From positions 1-35,695 of the forward strand of contig JAJUII010000005.1 in the NCBI GenBank assembly GCA_029265505.1: a DNA stretch of 35,695 nucleotides. The letters are read 5' to 3'. Below, piece after piece: positions 16,461-24,774 of this stretch. The stretch is from Aeromicrobium choanae. GTDB taxonomy: Bacteria > Actinomycetota > Actinomycetes > Propionibacteriales > Nocardioidaceae. The notes below the pieces were generated by a model that saw only the letters and a list, made by a program, of their open reading frames with translations, made no database searches and had not been told where the DNA came from. Position 1 is the first letter of the stretch, and each line of letters begins with the position of its first letter. A program made the position numbers and the translations under genes.

Positions 16461-17240
16461 ATGGCCGAATTCGTCCGACTCGAGGGGGCCGACGGCGTCG
16501 GCACGATCCGACTCGATCGCCCCAAGATGAACGCCCTCGACGCGCAGGTCCAGCGTGAGCTGATCGAGGTCGCCCGTGAGGCCGATCGCCGCGAGGACGT
16601 CTCGGCGGTCGTCGTCTACGGCGGCGAGCGCGTGTTCGCCGCGGGCGCGGACGTCAAGGAGATGGCCGAGATGGGCTTCGTGGAGATGTCCTCCCACGGA
16701 CATCTGCTGCAGGAGTTCACTCGGGCGATCGCGGCGATCGGCAAGCCCACCGTGTCGGCGATCACCGGATTCGCGCTCGGCGGCGGCTTGGAGGTCGCGC
16801 TGGCGACCGACCTGCGCTTCTGCGCCGACGACGCCAAGCTCGGCCAGCCCGAGATCCTGCTGGGCATCATCCCCGGCGCGGGCGGCACGCAGCGGCTCGC
16901 CCGCCTGGTCGGTCCGGCCAAGGCCAAGGACCTGATCTACACCGGCCGGTTCGTCGACGCCGAGGAGGCGCTGCGGATCGGTCTGGTCGACCAGGTGCAT
17001 CCCGCCGCCGAGGTCTACGAGCGCGCGGTGGCTTGGGCGAGCCGGTTCGTCGGCGGTCCGTCCATCGCCCTGCGGACGGCCAAGGAGGTCATCGACCGCG
17101 GCCTGGAGGTCGACCTGCAGACCGGCCTGGAGATCGAGCGCGCCGGGTTCACCGGGCTGTTCGCGACCGAGGACCAGATCACCGGCATGAGCTCCTTCAT
17201 CGAGAACGGACCGGGCAAGGCGACGTTCTCCGGACAGTGA
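16461..17240 (+). CDS. Enoyl-CoA hydratase (crotonase family)
   Basis: 259-residue crotonase-fold enzyme that adds water to 2-enoyl-CoA. ATG at 16461 with CACAGGAGG just upstream. The oxyanion hole segments FAAGADVKEM and GFALGGGLEVALATD are present, with the two catalytic glutamates Glu111 and Glu131 (GQPEILLGIIPGAGGTQRL) spaced exactly 20 residues apart as in the classical hydratases. It could interconvert 3-hydroxybutyryl-CoA and crotonyl-CoA, the step missing between the dehydrogenase at 6712 and ccr, but it may also serve general beta-oxidation with the etf genes just downstream. Confidence 0.93.
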   Translation: MAEFVRLEGADGVGTIRLDRPKMNALDAQVQRELIEVAREADRREDVSAVVVYGGERVFAAGADVKEMAEMGFVEMSSHGHLLQEFTRAIAAIGKPTVSAITGFALGGGLEVALATDLRFCADDAKLGQPEILLGIIPGAGGTQRLARLVGPAKAKDLIYTGRFVDAEEALRIGLVDQVHPAAEVYERAVAWASRFVGGPSIALRTAKEVIDRGLEVDLQTGLEIERAGFTGLFATEDQITGMSSFIENGPGKATFSGQ

Positions 17241-17290
17241 CCCACGCCACACCTCGCGGGACTGTCGCCCAAGTGACTTTTGGGTAACAT

Positions 17291-17321
17291 CGCGGGAGGC
17301 AAGGGTCGCCTCACTCCCGCG
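17291..17321 (+). terminator. Hairpin between the hydratase gene and etfB
   Basis: Perfect 8-bp inverted repeat CGCGGGAG (17291-17298) and CTCCCGCG (17314-17321), with an internal GAGGC/GCCTC pair that allows an alternative fold. It lies 50 bases after the hydratase stop and is followed by GTTTC. Probable terminator separating it from the etf unit. Confidence 0.45.
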
Positions 17322-17339
17322 TTTCGGCGCGTGGCAAGG

Positions 17340-17396
17340 TTGACTCGATAACTCGCGGGTGACGAACGTCTCTCGCGCCCCGAATTCACAGGAGGG
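17340..17396 (+). promoter_or_regulatory. Candidate etfB promoter and strong ribosome binding site
   Basis: TTGACT at 17340-17345 is a good -35 match, but the expected -10 position 17 bases on reads CGAACG, so the promoter is uncertain. GGAGGG at 17391-17396 lies 5 bases before the GTG and fixes the etfB start. The same 12 bases, ATTCACAGGAGG, precede the binding-protein gene at 19344. Confidence 0.35.
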
Positions 17397-17401
17397 TCCT
17401 C

Positions 17402-18184
17402 GTGACCAAGATCGTTGTCGCTGTGAAGTACGTGCCGGACGCGACTGCGGACCGCACGTTCGACGAAGCGGATCACACCGTCGACCGCGAGAACGTCGAT
17501 GGCCTGCTGTCCGAGCTGGACGAGTACGCCGTCGAGCAGGCTCTGCAGGTCGTCGAGGCCGGCGAGGGCGAGGTGACCGTGCTGACGGTCGGCCCGGCCG
17601 ACGCCGCCGACGCGGTGCGCAAGGCGCTGCAGATGGGCGCCGACGCCGGCGTCCACGTCGAGGACGACTCGATCGCCGGCTCGGACGCGTTCGCGACCTC
17701 GCTCGTGCTCGCCAAGGCGATCGAGAAGCTCGAGTACGACATGGTGTTCTTCGGCATGGCGTCGACCGACGCCGGCATGGGCGTCGTCCCGACCCTCGTC
17801 GCCGAGCGTCTGGGTCTGCCCGCGGTCACCTACGCCTCGGAGCTGACGGTCGAGGGTGACACGGTGAAGATCCGCCGCGACGGTGACGCGGCCACACAGG
17901 AGATCGAGGCGAGCGGCAAGCTCGTCGTCTCGGTCACCGACCAGACCGGCGAGGCTCGCTACCCGTCGTTCAAGGGCATCATGGCCGCCAAGAAGAAGCC
18001 GGTCGAGCAGTGGAGCCTGGCCGACCTGGGCATCGACGCCGGTGAGGTCGGTCTGGACAACGCCTGGACCAAGGTCCTGTCGACGACGCCGCGCCCGCCG
18101 CGCACCGCCGGCGAGATCGTCACCGACGAGGGAGACGGCGGCATCAAGCTGGTCGAGTTCCTCGCGTCCAAGAAGTTCGTGTGA
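17402..18184 (+). CDS. etfB: Electron transfer flavoprotein subunit beta
   Basis: 260-residue beta subunit of ETF, the soluble FAD/AMP protein that takes electrons from acyl-CoA dehydrogenases and passes them to the quinone pool. GTG start with a strong Shine-Dalgarno. Hallmarks: KIVVAVKYVPD at the start, DEYAVEQALQVVEAG, EVTVLTVGPADAADAVRKALQMGAD and a C-terminal arm ending VEFLASKKFV that embraces the alpha subunit. etfA follows with a 14-base gap. In this window it could serve methylsuccinyl-CoA dehydrogenase of the ethylmalonyl-CoA route as well as fatty-acid oxidation; the dehydrogenase itself is elsewhere. Confidence 0.97.
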   Translation: MTKIVVAVKYVPDATADRTFDEADHTVDRENVDGLLSELDEYAVEQALQVVEAGEGEVTVLTVGPADAADAVRKALQMGADAGVHVEDDSIAGSDAFATSLVLAKAIEKLEYDMVFFGMASTDAGMGVVPTLVAERLGLPAVTYASELTVEGDTVKIRRDGDAATQEIEASGKLVVSVTDQTGEARYPSFKGIMAAKKKPVEQWSLADLGIDAGEVGLDNAWTKVLSTTPRPPRTAGEIVTDEGDGGIKLVEFLASKKFV

Positions 18185-18198
18185 GTAGGAGCCTGACC

Positions 18199-19146
18199 AT
18201 GACTGAAGTTCTCGTTCTGATCGATGCGCCGGCCGGTAAGGTCACCAAGCCGTCGCTGGAGCTCCTGACCATCGCCCGTCGCATCGGCGAGCCCTCGGCG
18301 GTCGTGTTCGGCCAGGCTGACACGTCCGTCCTGGCCGAGTACGGCGCGGAGAAGATCTACACGTACGCCGACAGCGTCTACGAGGAGTACCTGGTTGCGC
18401 CCAAGGCCGAGGCCCTCGCCGCGCTGGCCGCGGAGAAGTCCCCGGCTGCGGTGCTGGCCCCGGCGACGACCGAGGGCAAGGAGATCGCCGCTCGCGTCGC
18501 GCTCAAGACGAACTCGGGCCTGATCACCGACGCGGTCGACGTGACGGTCGACGGTGGCCAGATCACCACGACGCAGTCGGTGTTCGCCGGCAACTTCACC
18601 GTCGAGGCCCAGGTCACCCAGGGCACGCCGGTCATCGCCGTCAAGCCGAATGCCGCGACGCCGGAGCAGGTCGCCGGTGCGGGTGCCGTCGAGGCCGTCT
18701 CGTTCGACGTGCCCGAGTCGGCCAAGGCCGTCAAGATCGTGTCCTCCGAGCCGCGTGTCTCCACCGGCCGTCCGGAGCTGACCGAGGCCGCCATCGTGGT
18801 GTCGGGCGGTCGTGGCACCAACGGCGACTTCAGCGAGGTCGAGGCGCTGGCCGACGTGCTCGGCGCGGCCGTGGGTGCCTCGCGCGCCGCGGTCGACTCC
18901 GGCTGGAAGCCGCACAGCTTCCAGGTCGGTCAGACCGGCAAGGTCGTCTCGCCCCAGCTGTACATCGCGGCCGGCATCTCCGGCGCGATCCAGCACCGCG
19001 CGGGCATGCAGACCTCGAAGACGATCGTGGCCGTCAACAAGGACGAAGAGGCCCCGATCTTCGAGCTGGTCGACTTCGGCGTGGTGGGCGATCTGAAGAC
19101 CGTCCTGCCGCAGGCCACCGAGGAGATCACCAAGCGCAAGGGCTGA
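18199..19146 (+). CDS. etfA: Electron transfer flavoprotein subunit alpha
   Basis: 315-residue alpha subunit, partner of EtfB. The ATG at 18199 has TAGGAG 9 bases upstream and gives the usual start [19 protein letters not shown]. The C-terminal FAD domain is complete: [61 protein letters not shown] and VVAVNKD-type strand ([23 protein letters not shown]). The length is typical. Transcription probably ends at the strong hairpin that follows the stop. Confidence 0.97.
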   Translation: MTEVLVLIDAPAGKVTKPSLELLTIARRIGEPSAVVFGQADTSVLAEYGAEKIYTYADSVYEEYLVAPKAEALAALAAEKSPAAVLAPATTEGKEIAARVALKTNSGLITDAVDVTVDGGQITTTQSVFAGNFTVEAQVTQGTPVIAVKPNAATPEQVAGAGAVEAVSFDVPESAKAVKIVSSEPRVSTGRPELTEAAIVVSGGRGTNGDFSEVEALADVLGAAVGASRAAVDSGWKPHSFQVGQTGKVVSPQLYIAAGISGAIQHRAGMQTSKTIVAVNKDEEAPIFELVDFGVVGDLKTVLPQATEEITKRKG

Positions 19147-19163
19147 GCGTTCCGCTCCGCCGT

Positions 19164-19198
19164 GAGGCCCCGTCCCCGATCCCCGGGGGCGGGGCCTC
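19164..19198 (+). terminator. Terminator after etfA
   Basis: GAGGCCCCG (19164-19172) pairs with CGGGGCCTC (19190-19198), extended by a G-T wobble and four further G-C pairs to a 7-base loop (14 pairs in all). It begins 17 bases after the etfA stop. Strong GC hairpin, no clear T-tract. Confidence 0.7.
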
Positions 19199-19298
19199 GT
19201 CGCATCCCGGGATCGTCGTGAATTTTGGTTGCAGTTCGATGAAGTAGGCCTCCCGGGCTGTGATGAGGCCGAGGGGTGGTGATAGTCATGAAGAACGC

Positions 19299-19337
19299 GC
19301 GTACGCACGGACCTGTCGTACGCCCATTCACAGGAGG
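19299..19337 (+). promoter_or_regulatory. Leader of the peptide-transport operon: inverted repeat and Shine-Dalgarno
   Basis: GCGTACG (19299-19305) and CGTACGC (19317-19323) form a 7-bp inverted repeat with an 11-base spacer, close in front of AGGAGG (19332-19337), 6 bases before the ATG at 19344. The repeat may be an operator or an RNA hairpin near the ribosome site. I see no convincing -35/-10 pair in the 140 bases before it. Confidence 0.3.
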
Positions 19338-19343
19338 ATATTC

Positions 19344-20957
19344 ATGCGAACTCGGCGTACAGCCCTCGCAGGGATCGCCATCGCCGCGGCAGCCAGCCTC
19401 ATGCTGGGCGCCTGCTCCAGCGGCGGCGACGACGACGGTGGATCGGACAGCACCGATGCGGTCATCACCGCTTACGGGACCGAGCCCCAGAACCCGCTGA
19501 TCACGACCAACACCAACGAGGTCGGCGGCGGCAACATCATCGACCTCATCTACGCCGGTCTGGTCTCCTACAAGGCCGACGGCTCGCAGGAGCTCGAGGT
19601 TGCCGAGTCCATCGAGTCCGAGGACAACAAGGTCTGGACCATCAAGCTCAAGGACTGGCAGTTCACCGACGGTACGCCCGTGACCGCGCAGTCGTTCGTC
19701 GACGCCTGGAACTACGGCGCCGCCGAGGAGAACGCGCAGCTGCAGAGCTACTTCTACTACCCGATCGAGGGCACCGACGACGAGGGCGTCATCCTCGACA
19801 AGGGCACCGAGATGAGCGGCTTGAAGGTCATCGACGAGAAGACCTTCGAGGTCACGCTGAAGAACCCCGAGGCGCTGTTCCCGCTGCGTCTGGGCTACTC
19901 GGCGTACTTCCCGCTTCCTGAGGTCGCCTTCGAGGACATGGAGGCGTTCGGCAAGGCTCCCATCGGCAACGGTCCGTACAAGCTGGAGAAGTGGGAGAAC
20001 AACGTCGAGGCCGTCATGGTCCCGAACCCCGACTACAAGGGCAACCGTCCGGCCAAGAACGGCGGCGTGACCTTCAAGTTCTACACGAACCCGGACTCGG
20101 CCTACTCCGACGTCCAGGCGGGCAACCTCGACATCCTCGACCAGGCTCCGCCGAGCGCGCTGGCCACGTTCAAGGACGATGACTCGGTCCAGGCGTTCGA
20201 GTCGCCCGGCACCGTCAACGGCACGATCACGATCCCCGAGTCGCTGAAGCACTTCAGCGGCGAGGAGGGCAAGCTGCGCCGTCAGGCCATCAGCCGCGCG
20301 ATCGACCGTGAGGAGATCACCGAGAAGATCTTCGAGGGCACCCGTTCGCCGTCCACGGACTTCAGCTCGCCGCTGATGCCCGAGTACCGCGAGGACATCC
20401 CGGGCTCGGAGGTTCTGGAGTTCGACGCTGACGAGGCCAAGCGCCTGTGGGCCGAGGCCGACGAGATCCAGCCGTTCACCGGCAAGTTCGTCGTGGCGTA
20501 CAACGGCGACGGCCCGGGCAACAAGGAGTGGGTCGAGGCCCTGACCAACCAGCTCAAGAACAACCTCGGCATCCAGGCCGAGCCGAAGGCCTACGCGACC
20601 TTCGCCGAGCTGCGCACCAAGGTCACCGATCGCACGATCGGCACCGCGTTCCGTACCGGCTGGCAGCCCGACTACCCGTCGGTCTACAACTACCTCGGTC
20701 CGATCTTCGGCACCGGCGCCGGCTCGAACGACGGCGACTACTCCAACAAGGAGTTCGACAAGCTCCTGCAGCAGGCGCTGAGCGCCGAGGGTGACGAGCA
20801 GGCCGACCTGCTCGCCAAGGCCCAGGAGATCCTCTTCGAGGATCTGCCGGCCATCCCGCTGTGGAACACCAACGTCGCGGCCGTCGCGGCGAAGGGCGTC
20901 GAGAACGTCGAGTTCAACTGGCAGAACAAGCCGGAGTACCAGAACATCACCAAGTGA
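19344..20957 (+). CDS. Peptide ABC transporter substrate-binding lipoprotein
   Basis: 537-residue extracellular lipoprotein of the OppA/DppA cluster C family. The signal peptide ends LMLGAC with Cys24 for lipidation, followed by a Ser/Gly/Asp linker. Family segments: [49 protein letters not shown] and a C-terminal [13 protein letters not shown]. Length and the [22 protein letters not shown] stretch fit oligopeptide binders. Encoded first in the transport operon and separated from the permeases by a strong hairpin, as expected if the binder is needed in excess. Exact peptide length preference cannot be read. Confidence 0.93.
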   Translation: MRTRRTALAGIAIAAAASLMLGACSSGGDDDGGSDSTDAVITAYGTEPQNPLITTNTNEVGGGNIIDLIYAGLVSYKADGSQELEVAESIESEDNKVWTIKLKDWQFTDGTPVTAQSFVDAWNYGAAEENAQLQSYFYYPIEGTDDEGVILDKGTEMSGLKVIDEKTFEVTLKNPEALFPLRLGYSAYFPLPEVAFEDMEAFGKAPIGNGPYKLEKWENNVEAVMVPNPDYKGNRPAKNGGVTFKFYTNPDSAYSDVQAGNLDILDQAPPSALATFKDDDSVQAFESPGTVNGTITIPESLKHFSGEEGKLRRQAISRAIDREEITEKIFEGTRSPSTDFSSPLMPEYREDIPGSEVLEFDADEAKRLWAEADEIQPFTGKFVVAYNGDGPGNKEWVEALTNQLKNNLGIQAEPKAYATFAELRTKVTDRTIGTAFRTGWQPDYPSVYNYLGPIFGTGAGSNDGDYSNKEFDKLLQQALSAEGDEQADLLAKAQEILFEDLPAIPLWNTNVAAVAAKGVENVEFNWQNKPEYQNITK

Positions 20958-20969
20958 TGCTCCACTGAG

Positions 20970-21000
20970 GTGGGGCGGCGTCGACCCGGCGCCGCCCCAC
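20970..21000 (+). terminator. Hairpin between binding protein and permease genes
   Basis: GTGGGGCGGCG (20970-20980) pairs perfectly with CGCCGCCCCAC (20990-21000) around a 9-base loop, 12 bases after the binding-protein stop. It is probably a partial terminator or 3' stabiliser that raises binder over permease output. A separate 7-bp repeat, CACGAGA and TCTCGTG, sits at 21068-21087 before the oppB ribosome site. Confidence 0.65.
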
Positions 21001-21102
21001 ACTCATGACCACCACGAACGCGGCCTCGGCCTGCGCCGGCTCGCGGCGTGGTTACCCTTGATCGACACACGAGACGTCGTTCTCGTGCCGTGGAGGTGAA
21101 CA

Positions 21103-22029
21103 ATGGCGTGGTACATCGGCCGTCGCATCCTGCAGGCCATCCCCGTCCTCCTGGGCTCCACGCTCCTGATCTACGCGATGGTCTTCGCGATGCCCGGCGA
21201 CCCCATCGTGGCGCTGTTCGGTGAGAAGCCCGTCTCGGAGGCGGTGCGCTCCCAGATCGAACAGCAGTACAACCTGGACAAGCCCTTCTTCGTGCAGTGG
21301 CTGCTCTTCCTGGGCAACGCCGCGCAGGGCGACCTGGGCATGTCCTTCTCCGGGCGCCCGGTCAGCGAGCTGCTCGCCGAGACGATCCCGGTCACGTTCA
21401 AGCTCGCGCTCATGGCCCTGGTCATCGAGGCCGTGCTGGGCATCATCGCCGGCTTCTACGCCGGCCTCAAGCGCGGCGGGATCTTCGACTCGACGATGCT
21501 GGTGACCTCGCTGTTGGTGATCGCCGTCCCGATCTTCGTCTTCGGCTTCGTCATGCAGCTGACGTTCGGCGTCAAGCTGGGCTGGGCGCCGGTCACCGTG
21601 GGCGGTGATGCGAGCTGGGACCGCTTGATCATCCCCGCCTTCGTGCTGGGGCTGGTGTCCTTCGCCTACGTCCTACGCCTGACCCGCACCTCGGTCGTGG
21701 AGAACCTCACCGCCGATCACGTGCGCACCGCGCGTGCCAAGGGTCTCACCGACGGCCAGGTCAACCGACGCCACGTGCTGCGCAACTCGCTGATCCCCGT
21801 CGTCACCTATCTGGGCGCCGACCTGGGCACGCTGATGGCCGGCGCGATCGTCACCGAGGGCATCTTCAACATTCCGGGCCTGGGCAACCTGGCCTTCCGG
21901 GCGATCCAGCAGAAGGAAGGCCCGACGATCGTCTCGGTCGTGACGGTGATGGTGCTCATCTACGTCGTGATGAGTCTCATCGTCGACCTGCTGTACGCCT
22001 GGCTCGACCCGAGGATCCGCTATGCCTGA
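21103..22029 (+). CDS. Peptide ABC transporter permease, OppB/DppB type
   Basis: 308-residue inner-membrane permease, GGAGGTGA ribosome site 4-11 bases upstream. It begins MAWYIGRRILQAIPVLLGSTLLIYAMVFAMPGDP, the usual first helix of DppB proteins, and has about six transmembrane helices. The EAA loop that docks the ATPase reads RTARAKGLTDGQVNRRHVLRNSLIPVVTYLG (about residues 208-238), followed by GAIVTEGIFNIPGLGNL. It overlaps the next permease gene by 8 bases. Confidence 0.95.
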   Translation: MAWYIGRRILQAIPVLLGSTLLIYAMVFAMPGDPIVALFGEKPVSEAVRSQIEQQYNLDKPFFVQWLLFLGNAAQGDLGMSFSGRPVSELLAETIPVTFKLALMALVIEAVLGIIAGFYAGLKRGGIFDSTMLVTSLLVIAVPIFVFGFVMQLTFGVKLGWAPVTVGGDASWDRLIIPAFVLGLVSFAYVLRLTRTSVVENLTADHVRTARAKGLTDGQVNRRHVLRNSLIPVVTYLGADLGTLMAGAIVTEGIFNIPGLGNLAFRAIQQKEGPTIVSVVTVMVLIYVVMSLIVDLLYAWLDPRIRYA

Positions 22030-23020
22030 GTTCCCCGCCGACGTCCCCCGGGCCGCGCTTCCCGGACAGGAGCGCTTCGTCGCTCCGCTGGACCAGACTC
22101 CGCTGGCCGAGACCGGCTCGTTCGACGACAGTCGTCCGCCGGAGAACCAGTGGAAGGAGGCCTGGAAGCGGCTGCGTCGCAACTGGATCTTCTGGGTCTC
22201 GGTCGCCCTCCTGGCCGTCGTGGCCGTGGTGGTCCTGCTCCCGCAGTGGTTCACCGACCTGGACCCGACGTACGCCCAGCTGAGCCGCAGCCTCGAGGGA
22301 CCCAGCGAGGGTCATCCGGCCGGCTTCGACCGCCAGGGCTACGACGTCTTCGCCCGCACGATCTACGGTGCACGCGCCTCGGTCCTGGTGGGCGTGCTCT
22401 GCACCATCGTGGTCACCGTCCCGGGCGTCGTCCTGGGCGCCATGGCCGGCTTCTACGGCGGGTGGCTCGACGCGGTCATCTCCCGGGTGGCCGACGTCTT
22501 CTTCGCCATCCCGCTGCTGCTGGGCGCGCTGGTCGGTCTGGCGATCATCAACAACCTCTGGCCGGATCGCGGCTACTGGGGATCCATCCTCACGGTCGTG
22601 TTCGCGCTGGCGGCGTTCGGCTGGCCGCAGGTGCTGCGCATCGCGCGCGGTGCCGTGCTGGAGGTCAAGAACCTCGAGTTCGTCGACGCCGCACGGGCGA
22701 TCGGCAAGACCCGCCGGGCCAACCTGTGGGGTCACGTCGTGCCGAACTCGCTCGCCCCGGTGATCGTGCTGGCGACCGTCTCGCTGGGCGTGTACATCGT
22801 CGCGGAGGCCACCCTGTCCTTCCTGGGCCTGGGGCTGCCGCCGAGCATCGTCTCGTGGGGCAATGACATCTCCGCGGCCCAGAACCAGGTGCGTTCGGGC
22901 CAGCGACTCGGCGTGATGTTCTGGCCGGCGTCCGCGCTGGCCCTGACCTCGCTGGGCTTCATCCTGCTGGGCGACGCCGTGAGCGACGCCCTCGATCCGA
23001 AGTCGAGGAACCGCGAATGA
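22022..23020 (+). CDS. Peptide ABC transporter permease, OppC/DppC type
   Basis: 332-residue second permease, about six transmembrane helices, with a long cytoplasmic N-terminal region (residues 1-55) that includes NQWKEAWKRLRRNWIFW, the OppC N-domain. The EAA loop is FVDAARAIGKTRRANLWGHVVPNSLAPVIV, followed by GVYIVAEATLSFLGLGLPPSIVSWG. The start ATG at 22022 overlaps the oppB stop by 8 bases and the stop overlaps the ATPase start by ATGA, so the three are translationally coupled. Confidence 0.95.
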   Translation: MPEFPADVPRAALPGQERFVAPLDQTPLAETGSFDDSRPPENQWKEAWKRLRRNWIFWVSVALLAVVAVVVLLPQWFTDLDPTYAQLSRSLEGPSEGHPAGFDRQGYDVFARTIYGARASVLVGVLCTIVVTVPGVVLGAMAGFYGGWLDAVISRVADVFFAIPLLLGALVGLAIINNLWPDRGYWGSILTVVFALAAFGWPQVLRIARGAVLEVKNLEFVDAARAIGKTRRANLWGHVVPNSLAPVIVLATVSLGVYIVAEATLSFLGLGLPPSIVSWGNDISAAQNQVRSGQRLGVMFWPASALALTSLGFILLGDAVSDALDPKSRNRE

Positions 23021-24723
23021 ACCCCACTCCACTGCTCGAGATCGAGGACCTGCGCGTCGCGTTCCGTCAGGGCAAGCAGGACGTCGAGGCGGTCCGCGGG
23101 GTCAACCTCACGGTGTACCCGGGTCAGACCGTCGCCATCGTCGGCGAGTCCGGCTCCGGCAAGTCCACCACGGCCCATGCCGTCATCGACCTGCTGCCGG
23201 GCACCGGCCGGGTCACCGGTGGCTCGATCCGCTTCGACGGTCGGGAGATCGCCGGCCAGGGCAAGAAGGTCGTCCGAGCCCTGCGCGGCTCGCAGATCGG
23301 CCTGGTGCCCCAGGACCCGATGAGCAACCTGAACCCGCTGGTCAAGGTCGGTCGGCAGATCGCCGAGGTGCTGGTCGCCAACGATGTGGCCAAGGGCAAG
23401 GACGTCGATCGTCGGGTGGTCGAGCTGCTGGAGGAGGCGGGACTGCCGAACGCCGAGCAGCGTGCCAAGCAGTACCCGCACGAGTTCAGCGGCGGCATGC
23501 GTCAGCGCGCCTTGATCGCGATGGGCCTGGCGGCCCGCCCGCGACTGCTGATCGCCGACGAGCCGACCAGCGCCCTCGACGTCACGGTGCAGAAGCAGAT
23601 CCTGGACCACCTCGACGTGCTGACCGACGACCTCGGGGTCGCCGTCTTGCTGATCACGCACGACCTCGGCCTGGCCGCCGAGCGCGCCGACCACCTGGTC
23701 GTCATGTACAAGGGCCAGGTCGTCGAGTCCGGGCCGGCGCTGGAGATCCTGCAGAATCCGCAGCACCCCTACTCCAAGCGGCTCATCTCGAGCGCGCCCT
23801 CGCTGGCCTCGCAGCGACTGCTCGCCCAACAGCGCGCCGAGGTCCGCGAGCAGGCGCAGGAGGCGGCCGAGGAGCTCGCCGAGGAGGTCGCGCACACCGA
23901 TGCGGAGTTCGGCGGCGGAGGAGACTACGTCGTCGAGGCCGAGCACCTGACCAAGGTGTTCACGCTCCCGGGCACGGCCCCGTGGCGCAAGGAGGACTTC
24001 GTCGCCGTCGACGATGTGTCGTTCAGGCTGCGTCGCGGCACCACGACGGCGATCGTGGGGGAGTCCGGCTCCGGAAAGTCGACGGTCGCCCGCATGGTGC
24101 TCGACCTGCTCAAGCCCACCAGCGGCACCGTGAGGTTCGACGGCGTCGACATCTCGACGCTGCGCTCGAAGCAGCAGCAGCTGGCGCTCCGCCGCCAGAT
24201 GCAGCCGGTGTTCCAGAACCCGTACGCCTCGCTCGATCCGCAGTACTCGATCTATCGGGCCATCGAGGAGCCGTTGGCGACGCACAAGATCGGCTCCAAG
24301 GCCGAGCGTGAGGCACGGATCCGCGAGTTGCTGGACAAGGTCTCGCTGCCGTGGTCGGTGTCGCGCCGCTTCCCCAACGAGCTGTCCGGCGGTCAGCGTC
24401 AGCGTGTCGCGATCGCGCGTGCCCTGGCGCTCCAGCCGGAGGTCGTGATCCTCGACGAGGCGGTCAGCGCGCTCGACGTGCTGGTCCAGGCGCAGATCCT
24501 GTCCCTGCTGGCCGAGCTGCAGTCCGAGCTGGGGCTGTCGTACCTGTTCATCACCCACGACCTGGCCGTGGTGCGGCAGATCGCCGACGACGTGCTGGTC
24601 ATGGAGAAGGGTCGGGTCGTGGAGCAGGCCTCGGTCGAGGAGGTGTACGGCTCGCCGCAGCAGGAGTACACGCGGCGGCTGCTCGACGCGATCCCCGGCG
24701 GGAGCATCGAGCTGTCGCGATGA
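23017..24723 (+). CDS. Peptide ABC transporter, fused double ATP-binding protein (OppD-OppF type)
   Basis: 568 residues with two complete ATPase domains in one chain. Domain 1 (about 1-260): Walker A GESGSGKST from residue 43, signature FSGGMRQR, Walker B LLIADEPTSALD, and a peptide-importer C-terminal extension (NPQHPYSKRLISSAPSL). A Glu/Ala-rich linker (about 270-300) leads to domain 2: Walker A GESGSGKST from residue 348, signature LSGGQRQR, VVILDEAVSALD. Both sites appear competent. The fusion replaces separate DppD and DppF subunits and is common in actinobacteria. The DEAVSALD in domain 2 keeps the catalytic Glu. It is the last gene of the operon; a hairpin starts 3 bases after its stop. 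Confidence 0.95.
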   Translation: MNPTPLLEIEDLRVAFRQGKQDVEAVRGVNLTVYPGQTVAIVGESGSGKSTTAHAVIDLLPGTGRVTGGSIRFDGREIAGQGKKVVRALRGSQIGLVPQDPMSNLNPLVKVGRQIAEVLVANDVAKGKDVDRRVVELLEEAGLPNAEQRAKQYPHEFSGGMRQRALIAMGLAARPRLLIADEPTSALDVTVQKQILDHLDVLTDDLGVAVLLITHDLGLAAERADHLVVMYKGQVVESGPALEILQNPQHPYSKRLISSAPSLASQRLLAQQRAEVREQAQEAAEELAEEVAHTDAEFGGGGDYVVEAEHLTKVFTLPGTAPWRKEDFVAVDDVSFRLRRGTTTAIVGESGSGKSTVARMVLDLLKPTSGTVRFDGVDISTLRSKQQQLALRRQMQPVFQNPYASLDPQYSIYRAIEEPLATHKIGSKAEREARIRELLDKVSLPWSVSRRFPNELSGGQRQRVAIARALALQPEVVILDEAVSALDVLVQAQILSLLAELQSELGLSYLFITHDLAVVRQIADDVLVMEKGRVVEQASVEEVYGSPQQEYTRRLLDAIPGGSIELSR

Positions 24724-24726
24724 GGG

Positions 24727-24755
24727 TGTTCGAATCGGATTGACCGATTCGAACA
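24727..24755. terminator. Hairpin ending the ABC operon, overlapping the SOS box
   Basis: TGTTCGAATCGG (24727-24738) pairs perfectly with CCGATTCGAACA (24744-24755) around a 5-base loop ATTGA. The stem starts 3 bases after the ATPase stop. Its right arm contains the left half of the LexA box and its loop contains most of a -35-like element, so the same bases serve three roles. Confidence 0.55.
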
Positions 24756-24774
24756 TGTGTTCGATCATGGTGGG
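24740..24774 (+). promoter_or_regulatory. LexA-controlled promoter of the mutasome operon
   Basis: A perfect Gram-positive/mycobacterial type SOS box, TCGAAC-ATGT-GTTCGA, lies at 24749-24764. TTGACC at 24740-24745 and GATCAT at 24763-24768 are separated by exactly 17 bases, so LexA would cover the spacer and the -10 edge. Transcription would begin around 24775, the A of the imuA' ATG, which suggests a leaderless mRNA; no convincing Shine-Dalgarno precedes that ATG. The box is seen directly; promoter elements and leaderless start are inference. Confidence 0.85.

Noticed and set aside
24757-24774. Earlier GTG start for imuA' at 24757
   Set aside because: It lies inside the LexA box and upstream of the predicted transcription start; the ATG at 24775 is preferred.
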